Notes: a model not told the origin generated them from the letters alone. Counted from the first letter of the stretch, positions 17,007 to 25,769 are shown. The stretch is DNA of 54,597 nucleotides from Synergistales bacterium (GCA_021736445.1 JAIPGA010000007.1:1-54597); one strand, 5' to 3'. Made by a program: numbers and translations.

Positions 17007-17035
17007 TTCACAGGAAGCCCGCGCTGTATTACAAT
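17007..17035 (+). promoter_or_regulatory. Sigma-70 promoter of the B3/4-PLD-EEP operon
   Basis: TTCACA (17007-17012), a 17-base spacer and TACAAT (17030-17035) sit 50 bases before the B3/4 start codon. A nearby TTGACA at about 16993 is badly spaced for this -10. Confidence 0.7.
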
Positions 17036-17084
17036 ACAGGAGCGGGATGCAAGATGACCGTCCTGCGGAAGGGGTGCAGGAACG

Positions 17085-17780
17085 ATGGAATGCCACATTG
17101 CGCAAACATTCCGGGAGCTCTTCCCGGAAGCCCATATAGGTGTCGTGGTTGTGCGGGGTATCGCCAATCATGCATCGGACCCTGCGGCGGCCATGCTGCG
17201 GGAGGCCTGCGAACGGGTAGGCGCGCAGTACAGGGGTGTCCCCCTGGCCGAAGACCCGCACATCGCCCCCTGGAGGGAGGCCTACAGGGCCTTCGGGGCG
17301 CCAAAGGGGGTCCGATCCTCCATCGAGAGCCTGCTCAGGAGGGTTCGCAAAGGAAAGCCCATTCCCTCCATCAATCCGCTGGTGGATATCTACAATGCCG
17401 TATCCCTGGAATACCGGCTTCCCTGCGGCGGCGAGGATCTGGACGCCCTGCAGGGAAGTCTGGAGCTCGCCAGGGCCAGGGGCGACGAACCCTTTGTTCC
17501 GCTGGGCGAAAAGGAGAACGACCCGCCCGCCCCGGGCGAGGTGATCTACCGGGATGAAGCCGGTGCCGTCTGCCGCTGCTGGAACTGGCGTGAGGCGGAG
17601 CGCACCAGGCTGACCCCCGAAACCACCGATGCCGTGCTGGTGGCGGAATCCCCCGGCGGCGGTACGGAGCTCCCCGAAACCCTGGCGGAACTGGAGCGCC
17701 GGGTGGTGTCGCTGCTGGGAGGTACCACAGCGTCACGGGTTCTGACACGGGACGAACCGCACTGGGACTGCGACCGCTGA
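17085..17780 (+). CDS. B3/4 domain protein (PheT editing-domain-like)
   Basis: A 231-residue stand-alone B3/4 protein, related to the editing domain of phenylalanyl-tRNA synthetase beta. Typical features are the central SIESLLRRVRKGKPIPSINP stretch with the LVDIYNAVSLEYRLPCGGEDLD block (about residues 100-140), then a region ending near residue 215. Family members are thought to hydrolyse mischarged or free aminoacyl compounds, but most are uncharacterised. The ATG has GCAGGA close upstream. It is the first gene of a probable three-gene operon, 55 bases ahead of the PLD-VTT gene. The contextual link to lipid-type hydrolases is unexplained. Confidence 0.85.
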   Translation: MECHIAQTFRELFPEAHIGVVVVRGIANHASDPAAAMLREACERVGAQYRGVPLAEDPHIAPWREAYRAFGAPKGVRSSIESLLRRVRKGKPIPSINPLVDIYNAVSLEYRLPCGGEDLDALQGSLELARARGDEPFVPLGEKENDPPAPGEVIYRDEAGAVCRCWNWREAERTRLTPETTDAVLVAESPGGGTELPETLAELERRVVSLLGGTTASRVLTRDEPHWDCDR

Positions 17781-17835
17781 TGGAGAGGGACGGCGTTTCT
17801 CCGTTCCCGAGGAAGGGGGTGCCGGGAGGACCGTG

Positions 17836-19998
17836 ATGACCACAGAGGATCCATTCTTCGTAGAGGGCCGGAACTGCTGGAAGCGAGCCTTCGCCCACCG
17901 CCTGGCCTTTCTGGTGGATGGCGATGCCTACTTCTCGGCCGTTGTCTCGGTGCTGCAGCGCGCCAGACGCTCCATCTTCATCGTCGGCTGGGAGATGGAC
18001 AGCCGGGTGCCGCTGTTGCGAGGCCCGGAGGCCGGACGGTCCCGCTACCGGCTGAGCGAATTCCTCAACACCCTGGCGGCGAAAAAGCCGGAACTCCATA
18101 TCTATGTGCTGCTCTGGGATTTCTCCATGATCTACGCCCTGGAGCGGGAGAATTTCCCCGTCTTCCGTCTGGGCTGGAAGACCCACCGCAGGGTGCACTT
18201 CCACCTCGACGGCGAACACCCCGTGGGGGCCTCGCACCACCAGAAGATCGTCGTGGCCGATGGCGCCGTGGCCTTCACCGGCGGACTGGACCTCACCCGC
18301 CGCCGCTGGGACACGCCGGAGCACCCTTTCGAGCAGCCCCTCCGGAGGGATCCCGGCGGGAAGACCTATGGCCCCTTCCACGATGTCCAGGCCATGGCCG
18401 ACGGCGAGGTGGCCCGTCATCTGGAGGAGCTGGCCCGGGAGCGGTGGTACCGGGCTACGGGGGAGCGCCCCAGGCGGATGGGGCCCACCGGCAGGGACAT
18501 CTGGCCCCGCCGGATCGAACCGGAGATCACCGACGCCGGCGTTGCCGTAGCGCGGACCATGCCGGCGCACAGCGCATATCCCGAAATCCGCGAGGTGGAG
18601 GCCCTCTGTGGGGATATCCTCCGTGCCGCGAAGGGGTATATCTATATCGAGAACCAGTATCTCACCTCCACCCTGGTGGAGGAGATCCTCACCGACCATC
18701 TCCAGTCGCCCCAGGGTCCGGATATCCTCCTGATGCTGGCGCAGCACGATTTCGGTCTTCTCGAACAGGGGGCCATGGGCGGTCTGGGTTCGCGTCTTCT
18801 CCAGCGCCTCCTGGAGGCCGACCGCTATGGCCGATTGAAGGTCTGCTTCCCCGTAGTCCGGGGCGGTGAAGGACAGGAGGCGGCGATCAAGGTGCACTCC
18901 AAGGTGCTCATCGTCGACGATGCCCTGCTGCGGGTAGGGACCTCCAACATGAACAACCGCTCCATGGGGCTCGACACGGAGTGCGATCTGGCGCTGGAGG
19001 CCTGGAGCGATCCGCGGCTGGAGGAGTCGATCCGGGCGTTCCGGAACCGTCTGATCGGTGAACATCTCGATGTCTCCCCGGAGGCGCTCCAGAAGGCGGT
19101 GGAGCGCGAGGGATCGCTGCTGCGGGGGATCGCCTCGCTGCCCTGGGGGGAGCGCAAGTATGTCTACCCCATGGAGGTCGACGTTCCCCGCTGGTTCGAT
19201 GTGGTGCCGCTGAACGAGGAGCTTCTCGATCCCGAGCGGCCGGTGACCAAGGAGGAGATCCTCGAGAAATTCCTGCCCGAACCTGGGCGGGAAGGGGCGC
19301 AGCGGGGCCCGTTGCTGCAGCTTCTGCTCTTCGCCGCCCTGCTTGGGGGGATGGCCCTGGCCTGGCGCTATACGGGACTCCAGGAGGTTGTCAACCTGGA
19401 GGAGGTGATCCGCTGGGTACAGCGGGCGCAGGGGTTGCCCGGCTCCAATGCCGCGGTGATCGGGGTCTTCCTGCTGGGCAGCCTGACGGCCTTTCCGCTG
19501 ACCCTGCTGATCGTCGCCACCGCCTTCGTCTTCGATTCCTTCCATGCCTTCACGCTGGCCATGACGGGCAGCCTGGCGGGGGCCTACGCCAGCTATATGC
19601 TGGGGCACAAGATGGGCCGGGACATGGTCCGCCGGCTGGCCGGACAGCGGATCAACCGGCTGAGCCGAAGGCTGGCGCGGCAGGGCATCGCCGCCGTGGC
19701 GGTCATCCGGCTGCTTCCTCTCGCTCCCTTCACGATCATCAATGTGGTGGCCGGGGCGTCGCACATCAACCTCCGGGACTTCATGCTCGGCAGTCTGCTG
19801 GGGTTGGTGCCGGGTGTGGCGGCCATGACGATCTTCACCGAGCAGCTCCGGAATGTGATGATGCATCCCACCCCCGGGAATATCCTCGGCCTGCTGGGCA
19901 TCGCCTTCGGTGTCGGCGGGATGGGATATCTGCTGCGGCGCCTGCTGAACCGCCGGGAGGAGAAGAAGCGCGCCCGTGAGGCCCGGGGGATGCGATGA
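17836..19998 (+). CDS. Phospholipase D-like/VTT domain fusion membrane protein
   Basis: A 720-residue fusion. The N-terminal ~480 residues carry two PLD motifs: ASHHQKIVVADGAVAFTGG near residue 135 and KVHSKVLIVDDALLRVGTSN near 355, both H-x-K-x4-D, so phosphatidyl-transfer or phosphodiesterase chemistry is expected. A hydrophobic segment near 490-510 leads to a VTT/SNARE-associated (DedA-type) membrane domain at about 530-700 with FPLTLLIVATAFVF and the glycine-rich ASYMLGHKMGR helix, ending in a basic tail. The arrangement suggests lipid turnover at the membrane or cardiolipin-synthase-like chemistry. The ATG follows GGGAGGA by 5 bases; a GTG directly before it is an alternative. The next gene overlaps the stop (ATGA). 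Confidence 0.88.
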   Translation: MTTEDPFFVEGRNCWKRAFAHRLAFLVDGDAYFSAVVSVLQRARRSIFIVGWEMDSRVPLLRGPEAGRSRYRLSEFLNTLAAKKPELHIYVLLWDFSMIYALERENFPVFRLGWKTHRRVHFHLDGEHPVGASHHQKIVVADGAVAFTGGLDLTRRRWDTPEHPFEQPLRRDPGGKTYGPFHDVQAMADGEVARHLEELARERWYRATGERPRRMGPTGRDIWPRRIEPEITDAGVAVARTMPAHSAYPEIREVEALCGDILRAAKGYIYIENQYLTSTLVEEILTDHLQSPQGPDILLMLAQHDFGLLEQGAMGGLGSRLLQRLLEADRYGRLKVCFPVVRGGEGQEAAIKVHSKVLIVDDALLRVGTSNMNNRSMGLDTECDLALEAWSDPRLEESIRAFRNRLIGEHLDVSPEALQKAVEREGSLLRGIASLPWGERKYVYPMEVDVPRWFDVVPLNEELLDPERPVTKEEILEKFLPEPGREGAQRGPLLQLLLFAALLGGMALAWRYTGLQEVVNLEEVIRWVQRAQGLPGSNAAVIGVFLLGSLTAFPLTLLIVATAFVFDSFHAFTLAMTGSLAGAYASYMLGHKMGRDMVRRLAGQRINRLSRRLARQGIAAVAVIRLLPLAPFTIINVVAGASHINLRDFMLGSLLGLVPGVAAMTIFTEQLRNVMMHPTPGNILGLLGIAFGVGGMGYLLRRLLNRREEKKRAREARGMR

Positions 19999-20717
19999 GT
20001 GCCGACGAGGTGCGCGCCCCGGTGCTGCGGACGGTGACCTACAACCTCTATCAGACGATCCGCAGGGAAGGCCGATACAGCGTGGAGCAGGTTCCCGAGG
20101 TGCTCAGGGAGATCCGTGCCGGGATCATCGGGCTGCAGGAGGTGGAGCTCCACGGCTGGGAGACCGCCGAGCTGCCCCACTTTCTGGAGGCGCTGCCGGG
20201 CATGGAGGTGATCTTCGGCCCCACCATCCTCTGGCGGCGCAGCGGATTCGGCAATGTGCTGGTCTCGGCCTATCCGGTGCGGGAGGTGAAGCGTTACGAT
20301 ATCAGCGTCAGGACCAGGGAGCCGCGGGGGGCCATCGACGCGTTGGTCGACACGGAGGGCCAGACCGTCCGGGTGGTGGTGACCCACCTGGGACTGCGCG
20401 CCGGGGAACGGGCGGAACAGGTGGAGATGCTGCTGGAGATCCTCCGGAGCGGTTCCGGCGATCCGACGCTGCTCATGGGGGACTGCAACGGCTGGCACCC
20501 CACCAAGGGCGGACTGCAGCGCCTGACCACCTGGTTCACCGAGCGTTCCCTCCGGCGGACCTTCCCGGCGCGCCTGCCGCTGTTGCCTCTGGACCGGATC
20601 TACCTCCGCTCCCAGCGCTACCGTCTGCGGTGTTACGCCCACCGATCGCGTCTCTCCCGGCGGCTCTCGGACCATCTGCCGCTGGTGGGGGAGCTCCTTC
20701 CGGTCAGCGGGGGATGA
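19995..20717 (+). CDS. Endonuclease/exonuclease/phosphatase (EEP) family protein
   Basis: A 240-residue metal-dependent phosphoesterase. All EEP landmarks are present in order: TYNL with the metal-site asparagine near residue 16, LQEVE with the glutamate near 46, VVTHLGL with the histidine near 132, MGDCNGW near 160 and SDHLPL near 230. Substrates in this superfamily range from nucleic acids to phosphoinositides and sphingomyelin. Because the gene overlaps the PLD-VTT stop by four bases, action on a lipid phosphodiester made or cut by that enzyme is attractive, but this is inference. Its 3' end overlaps the convergent FCD regulator by 14 bases. Confidence 0.88.
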   Translation: MSADEVRAPVLRTVTYNLYQTIRREGRYSVEQVPEVLREIRAGIIGLQEVELHGWETAELPHFLEALPGMEVIFGPTILWRRSGFGNVLVSAYPVREVKRYDISVRTREPRGAIDALVDTEGQTVRVVVTHLGLRAGERAEQVEMLLEILRSGSGDPTLLMGDCNGWHPTKGGLQRLTTWFTERSLRRTFPARLPLLPLDRIYLRSQRYRLRCYAHRSRLSRRLSDHLPLVGELLPVSGG

Positions 20718-21456
20718 CCCGGGGTGTGCCGTCTCCCAGCTCTTCGGCCCTGCGGTAGTGGTGCTCCACGTCGCTGGCGAGATTGTCGATATGGCGCAGC
20801 ATGGCCTGTTCGGCCCCTTCGGGGTTCCGCTGGATGATGGCCTGGAGGATGGGGCCGTGGTCCCCGCCGATACGGGTGGAGCCGAACCGCCGGATGTGGG
20901 CGATGGCCTGCTGGAGCTCTCCGTCCTGGCGCACCAGCCTCATGGACGCCAGCAGGATGAGGTTTTTCCCCGCCTTGGCGACGGCTTCGTGGAACTTCCT
21001 GTCCAGAAAGGTGATCCGGTCCTCGTCTTCCTGACCGTTCAGGAGCTCCACGAAGCTGCGGATCTCGGTGATGTCCTCGCTGTCCGCCTGCAGTGCGGCG
21101 AGGCGGGCGCACTCCCGCTCGATGGCACGGCGGGCCACCAGCGAATCGAGGATCTTCTTCGGCCCCCTGGTGTTGAGTCGGTCCAGCAGCTCCTGGGCCA
21201 GGCTGTTGCGTTCGCTGAGGCTCTGCAGCTCCCGGAGCTTCTCGCTTCCCGCATCGGTGAGGCGGCGTCCACGGTTGCCCTCCCGCCGGGCGAAGCCCTT
21301 CTGCTCGAGCTCCCAGAGGATCCTTCCGGCGGTGGCGATGCTGACCTTCCTCTTCTTCCCGGCCAGGGCCGCCTGGAGTGCCCCTGCGCCAATGGGTGCC
21401 TTCGATGCCTTCAGGACCTGGAGGGTTTCGAATTCCTGCTGCGTCAGTTCGTCCAT
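20704..21456 (-). CDS. FCD-domain transcriptional regulator with atypical winged helix
   Basis: A 250-residue regulator. The C-terminal ~150 residues form an FCD ligand domain with the expected metal-site pattern: D-x-x-x-H in LDRKFHEAVAKAG, then GGDHGPILQAI and LRHIDN. The N-terminal ~75 residues are not the usual GntR reader; they are a winged helix (LTQQEFETLQVL, then ATAGRILWELEQKGF and a RGRRLTDAG wing) closer to the NrpR/RNase R type. FCD proteins bind carboxylates or related small molecules and generally repress. The ATG has AAGGAGGGG close upstream. It sits alone between two plus-strand operons, so its target is unclear. The partial gene at 54356 has a similar N-terminus. Confidence 0.82.
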   Translation of the reverse strand: MDELTQQEFETLQVLKASKAPIGAGALQAALAGKKRKVSIATAGRILWELEQKGFARREGNRGRRLTDAGSEKLRELQSLSERNSLAQELLDRLNTRGPKKILDSLVARRAIERECARLAALQADSEDITEIRSFVELLNGQEDEDRITFLDRKFHEAVAKAGKNLILLASMRLVRQDGELQQAIAHIRRFGSTRIGGDHGPILQAIIQRNPEGAEQAMLRHIDNLASDVEHHYRRAEELGDGTPRVIPR

Positions 21457-21633
21457 AGGGTCCCCTCCTTTTCCGTTGCCCATGTGATGGCCCTACTGTG
21501 AGGCAAGGGGGGCGATTGCGCAACGCACTCATCAAAGACGATTTGTGGTATAGGGATGATCGGCGGATGATACAATCCTGTGGCGGGAATCTGCACCGAC
21601 TCGACACCTGAAAACGAAGGAGCGCATACAACG

Positions 21634-22263
21634 ATGCCGGAATTGCTTGCCCTGGGGGGCTGGACCATGTGGGGGATCGCCCTCTGCAGCGTCCTCGCCC
21701 TGGCCCTCTTTTTGGAACGCCTCTGGGTTTTGACCCGCGAAGGCCGTCAGGTCCGCGCGCTGCGTACCGCCTGGATCGACGGTGCGGTGACGCGGGAGGA
21801 GGTGGAACGGACGCTCGCGGCGATGCCGGAGGGCCGCTCCCACTGGCTCTGCTGGCTGCTCCGCGCGGCCCTGGCAGACCACCGGTCGGTGAGTCCCGAG
21901 GCCTTGCGCGAGCTGATGGACCAGTACAGGGAGGCGGCGCTGACCTCCTGGGAAAAGGGGCTCGACCTCCTGGCCACCCTGGCCAGGATCACGCCGCTGC
22001 TCGGACTCCTGGGAACGGTGCTTGGGATGATCGATGTCTTCATGCAGCTCCCCGAGAGCGGCATGGGGAACTACAACGAACTGGCGGCGGGCATCTGGAA
22101 GGCGCTGCTCACCACAGCGGCCGGTCTCTCGGTGGCGATCCCCGTCATGCTGGGCCACGCCTTTCTCGGCAGTCGGGTGGAACGGATCAGCGAGGATCTG
22201 GGCGCCCTCTCGCGGACCCTCTGGCGGACACTGGTGCGCACCGCCGCTGACGAGGAGGCGTGA
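21634..22263 (+). CDS. MotA/TolQ/ExbB proton channel family protein
   Basis: A 209-residue inner-membrane subunit of a TonB/Tol energy-transducing channel. One N-terminal membrane helix (WTMWGIALCSVLALALFLERLWVL, about residues 8-32), a cytoplasmic loop of about 70 residues, then two helices near 110-130 and 150-175 with the conserved ARITPLLGLLGTVLGMIDVF and TTAAGLSVAIPVMLGH stretches. It passes protons with the TolR/ExbD partner encoded next. The ATG has AAGGAGC about 11 bases upstream. It is first in a three-gene set with exbD/tolR and tonB. No outer-membrane receptor lies in the window. Confidence 0.93.
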   Translation: MPELLALGGWTMWGIALCSVLALALFLERLWVLTREGRQVRALRTAWIDGAVTREEVERTLAAMPEGRSHWLCWLLRAALADHRSVSPEALRELMDQYREAALTSWEKGLDLLATLARITPLLGLLGTVLGMIDVFMQLPESGMGNYNELAAGIWKALLTTAAGLSVAIPVMLGHAFLGSRVERISEDLGALSRTLWRTLVRTAADEEA

Positions 22264-22264
22264 C

Positions 22265-22648
22265 GTGCGCAGGCGGAGACGGCTGGAACCGGCCATCGAA
22301 CTGACCTCCCTGGTGGATGTGCTCTTTCTGCTGATCATCTTCTTTGTACTCACCACCACCTTCGCCCAGGGCGGCGTTCCCGTGTCGCTGCCCGGCGGAA
22401 GCCCCGAAGAACGGGCGCCGGAGGATGTGACCACGGTGACCCTCGACGCGGCTGGGCAGCTCTATCTGGACGGCGATCCCCTGGATACGGCCGCACTGGC
22501 CGGCCGTATCGGCGGGGCGACGGCAGAGACAACCCTCCGCCTCCGGGCCGATGGAGCCGTCCCCTACGGCAGGGTCATGGAGGTCTTCCACGTGTTGCAG
22601 CACAGCGGGCGGGGCACCGTGCTGCTCGTGGTGGAGGACGTGGACTGA
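22265..22648 (+). CDS. ExbD/TolR family biopolymer transport protein
   Basis: A 127-residue partner of the preceding channel protein. A short basic cytoplasmic start (RRRRRLEPAIELTSLVDV) leads into the single membrane helix LFLLIIFFVLTTTF, whose preceding aspartate in SLVDV is the conserved proton-path residue. The rest is the small periplasmic domain ending in LLVVEDVD. The start is a GTG one base after the TolQ stop, with GAGGAGGC upstream in the TolQ coding end, so the two are translationally coupled. Confidence 0.92.
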   Translation: MRRRRRLEPAIELTSLVDVLFLLIIFFVLTTTFAQGGVPVSLPGGSPEERAPEDVTTVTLDAAGQLYLDGDPLDTAALAGRIGGATAETTLRLRADGAVPYGRVMEVFHVLQHSGRGTVLLVVEDVD

Positions 22649-22651
22649 GCT

Positions 22652-23650
22652 GTGCGTCTCTTTCTGCTCTGCCTTGCCATCTCGCTGTCCCTCCACGGCA
22701 TACTGTTTCTCCATTGGCCCGCTCCCTCTCCGGAACAGAGCCCCGCCGGCGCGACGATGCGTCTCGTGGCGGCGACGCGACGACTAGCGTCGCCGGAGCC
22801 GCCTGAACCCCGGGAGCAGGCACCCCCTGCCCCGGAACAGCCGGCTCCCCGGCAGGAGACGCCGGAGACGCCGCTGTTGCCTGGCGCGGCCCTGACCGAC
22901 GCCAGCCCGGACCATCCGCCCACACCGACCATGATGCCGAGCCCCACAGCGATGCCGACACCCACACCGACAGCAATGCCCACCCCGACACCGGCGCCGA
23001 CGGCTACGCCTGTTCCCACCGCCACGCCCACGCCTGTGCCCTCGCCGACACCTACGCCGCAACCATCGCCGACACCGGTACCCACTGCCGCGCCGCAACC
23101 GACACCGGCGCCGACAGCCACCCCGCAGCCCACGGCGACGCCGGTCCCCACAGCCACCCCGGTACCGACACCCCGGCCCGGCATTACGGCGGTACCGATC
23201 CCCTCGGTGGTGCCGTTGGCGCCCCAGGACACGCCGCAGACGGGTGATGACCCCCTGCTGCAGGATGGGGCAACAGAGGGGAAGGAATCCGGAACGCAGG
23301 GCGGCGCCGACCAGGAATCCTCCGAAAGCGACACGAAGGGGAGCGGCGGAAGCGGCGATGCGGCCGGGAGCGGCGGTGGTGCCGACGGCGACGCCTGGTC
23401 CGCCGAACCGCTCCAGGCCCCGGAACCCTCCTATCCGCCGCTGGCCCGGCGGATGGGGCAGGAGGGAACGGTGTTGCTGGAGATCCATATCGCCGGAGAC
23501 GGCGCGGTCAGCCGGGTCTCCGTCACCGAGAGCAGCGGCCACAAGGCTCTGGACAGGGCCGCCGTCAAGGCGGTGCGCCGGTGGGCCTTTGCCCCGCCTG
23601 AAACCGAACAGACCATCACCCTTCCTGTTTCCTTTGTCCTGGACCAATAG
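22652..23650 (+). CDS. TonB family energy transducer
   Basis: A 332-residue TonB-like protein. A membrane anchor ([20 protein letters not shown]) opens it, and a very long Pro/Thr/Ala linker follows (about residues 45-180). Then comes an acidic Gly/Ser-rich stretch and the C-terminal TonB domain (about 255-332), with [21 protein letters not shown] at its start and [11 protein letters not shown] near the end. The linker would span the periplasm. It starts at a GTG three bases after the TolR stop. It implies outer-membrane receptors elsewhere in the genome and thus a diderm envelope. Confidence 0.93.
   Translation: MRLFLLCLAISLSLHGILFLHWPAPSPEQSPAGATMRLVAATRRLASPEPPEPREQAPPAPEQPAPRQETPETPLLPGAALTDASPDHPPTPTMMPSPTAMPTPTPTAMPTPTPAPTATPVPTATPTPVPSPTPTPQPSPTPVPTAAPQPTPAPTATPQPTATPVPTATPVPTPRPGITAVPIPSVVPLAPQDTPQTGDDPLLQDGATEGKESGTQGGADQESSESDTKGSGGSGDAAGSGGGADGDAWSAEPLQAPEPSYPPLARRMGQEGTVLLEIHIAGDGAVSRVSVTESSGHKALDRAAVKAVRRWAFAPPETEQTITLPVSFVLDQ
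22916..23181 (+). repeat. Pro-Thr linker repeat within tonB
   Basis: About 265 bases of degenerate C-rich repeats encode [13 protein letters not shown]-type units. Such tracts are prone to length change by slippage. Confidence 0.75.
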
Positions 23651-23655
23651 AGAAT

Positions 23656-23736
23656 CCGCGTCTCCCCTGAGGAGGGGAGGCGCGGTACATGACGGGAGGC
23701 CCCGGGTATCCAGACGTTGATTCCCGGGGCCTCCCG
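23656..23736. terminator. Two tandem hairpins after tonB
   Basis: The first hairpin pairs 23656-23668 with 23673-23685 (one G-T pair, 4-base loop). The second pairs 23693-23706 with 23723-23736 perfectly (14 bp, 16-base loop). They lie right after the tonB stop; no long T-run follows. Confidence 0.6.
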
Positions 23737-23856
23737 CGTTGTACCGGCATATCTCACACGGTCGGGAGGGATGTGTGGTGACGATTCCGACAGAGGAGCC
23801 CCAGTTTGTGGGTGGAGCGGTTGATCTACACTGATCTTTGATGTTCGCTTCCCGCC

Positions 23857-23903
23857 CCCACCCTGTGCTATACTTGCTAGTAGCAGACATAGCACAGGGT
23901 GGG
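23857..23903. promoter_or_regulatory. Extended dyad operator over the niaR promoter
   Basis: A perfect 15-base inverted repeat (arms 23857-23871 and 23889-23903) is centred on 23880, with an inner palindrome at 23875-23885 on the same centre. A -10-like TATACT (23869-23874) overlaps the left arm, and the right arm contains the GGGTGGG SD of niaR. NiaR proteins repress their own niacin genes, so autoregulation here is the natural reading. Confidence 0.65.
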
Positions 23904-23910
23904 ATGGAGG

Positions 23911-24444
23911 ATGGGACGGGAGCAACGCCTGCAACAGTTGAAGCAGATGCTCCAGGAGCGTGAGGAACCGGTTTCGGGGGCGGCGTTGGCGAGGTATCTC
24001 GACGTGAGCCGGCAGGCCATCGTGCAGGATGTAGCGCTGTTGAAAAGCCGGGGCGAACCGGTCCGGACCACGCCGCGGGGCTACCGCTACGACCGCTCCG
24101 GCGGGACCCCCAAACGGCTGATTGCCGTCCGGCACGGTACCGACGAGATCGGCGAAGAACTGATGGCCATTGTGGGAATGGGGGCGAAGGTGGTGGATGT
24201 CCTGGTGGAGCATCAGATCTACGGTGAGCTGCGGGGCAACATCGACGTAGCCGACCGGGAGGATGTGCTGCGTTTTCTCTCGCTGCTCGAAGCCGGCGGC
24301 AACAACCCGTTGCTGACCCTCTCCGGCGGGGTGCATCTGCACACCCTGGAGGCGGACAGCGAGGAGACGCTCGATGGAGTGGAGCGGCGGCTCGACGAGA
24401 TGGGCATTCTGCTCCACGGTCAAGGAAGGGGTGACAGCGAGTGA
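23911..24444 (+). CDS. niaR: NiaR-type transcription repressor (HTH_11 + 3H)
   Basis: A 177-residue repressor of niacin metabolism. The N-terminal ~60 residues are a helix-turn-helix of the BirA-like HTH_11 type (PVSGAALARYLDVSRQAIVQDV). The C-terminal 3H domain has its three conserved histidine areas: RHGTDEIGEEL near residue 75, VEHQIYGELRG near 100 and GGVHLHTLE near 145; these bind metal and nicotinic acid. The ATG at 23911 has GGGTGGG upstream. It overlaps the following transporter by four bases (GTGA), a pairing typical of niaR with the niacin importer niaP. Autoregulation through the dyad at 23857-23903 is likely. Confidence 0.85.
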   Translation: MGREQRLQQLKQMLQEREEPVSGAALARYLDVSRQAIVQDVALLKSRGEPVRTTPRGYRYDRSGGTPKRLIAVRHGTDEIGEELMAIVGMGAKVVDVLVEHQIYGELRGNIDVADREDVLRFLSLLEAGGNNPLLTLSGGVHLHTLEADSEETLDGVERRLDEMGILLHGQGRGDSE

Positions 24445-25706
24445 AGATCGACAGCTATATCGACAGCTATGTTGCACAGCGTGAGGGGAAACGGGCCCGG
24501 ATGGTCACGGGGTTTGCCTGGGGGTTTGTCGCCGCCGGGGTGATGATCTTCGCCTTCACGCTGCCCGATATCATCGACGAGTGGCAGCTCAAGGGCGCCC
24601 GGGCCGGGGAGATCGTCGGGCGTACCTTCCTGGGGATGCTGGTGGGGGCCCTCACCGGCGGCGCGGCGGCGGACCGCTGGGGGCGTCGCTTCGTGGCGGG
24701 GCTCTTCTCCCTGCTCGGCGGTCTGGCCAGCCTTGGCGCCGCTCTGGCGCCTTCTCCCGACGCACTGGGCTGGTGGCGCTTTGCGGCGGGGATCGCCTTC
24801 GGCGGTCTGGGACCGGTGCTCTTCGCCTATCTCTGCGATCTCAGCGGTCGGGAGAACCGGGGGCGTATCCTGGTACTGCTCGAGTCCTGCTGGGCCTTGG
24901 GTTCCATCGCCGTGGGTCTCTGGACGCTCTCGGCCGGTGCGCTCTGGGGATGGCGGGTGGCGATGCTCTTTCCGGCGGCGCTGGCCGTGGTGGCCCTCCC
25001 CTTTTTCACCGGACCGGAGAGTCCGCGCTATCTCTTTATGAAGGGGCGGAACGTGCTGCTGGAGCGCCGGTACGGCGCCGTCCCGGACGAGGGCGACACC
25101 GGGCAGGGGGGCTCGGCGCTGGAGCTCTTCCGGGGTCGGTATGTCAGGGTCTTCCTGGTGCTGCTCTACGGATGGGCGGCGATCTCCTTTTCCTACTATG
25201 CGCTCTTCCTCTGGCTGCCCAATATCTTCGCGACCTCGGGCGTCACCATCACCACCGCCAAATGGTTCACCTTCTTCGTGATGGTGGCCCAGCTGCCGGG
25301 GTACCTCACCGCCGCCTGGTCCATCGAACGCTTCGGCCGCAAGCGCTCCCTCGGTGTCTACGCCGTGGGGACCGGCCTGGCGGCGCTGCTCTTCCTCAGT
25401 GTTGAGAGCTCCTGGGCCTTTTTGGCGGCGGCGCTGGTGATCTCCGTCTTCTGTCTGGGAACCTGGGGCGTGCTCTACGCCTACACGCCCGAGCTCTTCC
25501 CCACCCATCTCCGGGGGAGCGCCGCGGGGATCACCGGGGCGTCGGCCCGGGCCACGGGCATCGTGGCGCCGCTCTTTACGGGATGGATCCTGGATCAGGG
25601 GGGCGGCATCGCCGTTCCGCTGATCGTGGTGGCGGTGATCATGCTCATCGCCGGCGTGCTGGGGGCCTCTGTCTGCCCGGAGACCCGCCGGGAGGACATC
25701 TGGTAG
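24441..25706 (+). CDS. niaP: MFS transporter, probable niacin permease NiaP
   Basis: A 421-residue major facilitator protein with about 12 membrane segments. The signature loop GGAAADRWGRRF after helix 2 and the repeat ERFGRKRSLG in the second half are diagnostic. Residues SPRYLFMKGR after helix 6 match the SV2/sugar-porter branch in which NiaP sits. Substrate assignment to nicotinate or nicotinamide rests mainly on the four-base overlap with niaR; other aromatic acid substrates of this branch are possible. It starts at a GTG, and a T-tailed hairpin follows, so the operon is niaR-niaP only. Confidence 0.72.
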   Translation: MKIDSYIDSYVAQREGKRARMVTGFAWGFVAAGVMIFAFTLPDIIDEWQLKGARAGEIVGRTFLGMLVGALTGGAAADRWGRRFVAGLFSLLGGLASLGAALAPSPDALGWWRFAAGIAFGGLGPVLFAYLCDLSGRENRGRILVLLESCWALGSIAVGLWTLSAGALWGWRVAMLFPAALAVVALPFFTGPESPRYLFMKGRNVLLERRYGAVPDEGDTGQGGSALELFRGRYVRVFLVLLYGWAAISFSYYALFLWLPNIFATSGVTITTAKWFTFFVMVAQLPGYLTAAWSIERFGRKRSLGVYAVGTGLAALLFLSVESSWAFLAAALVISVFCLGTWGVLYAYTPELFPTHLRGSAAGITGASARATGIVAPLFTGWILDQGGGIAVPLIVVAVIMLIAGVLGASVCPETRREDIW

Positions 25707-25730
25707 GAGGCAGCAGGGGTTGTGACGGAT

Positions 25731-25769
25731 GGCGCGGTATCCCCCGGTGGCGGGGGAGCCGCGCCTTTT
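25731..25769 (+). terminator. Rho-independent terminator after niaP
   Basis: A GC-rich stem of about 15 bp with a one-base bulge and a 4-base loop is followed by TTTT, 25 bases after the niaP stop. Confidence 0.8.

Noticed and set aside
22916-23181. The C-rich tandem tract in tonB as a non-coding minisatellite
   Set aside because: It is in frame and encodes the Pro-Thr linker expected of TonB proteins.
24441-25706. Assigning the MFS protein as a sugar transporter
   Set aside because: The branch includes sugar porters, but the four-base overlap with niaR makes niacin transport the better call.
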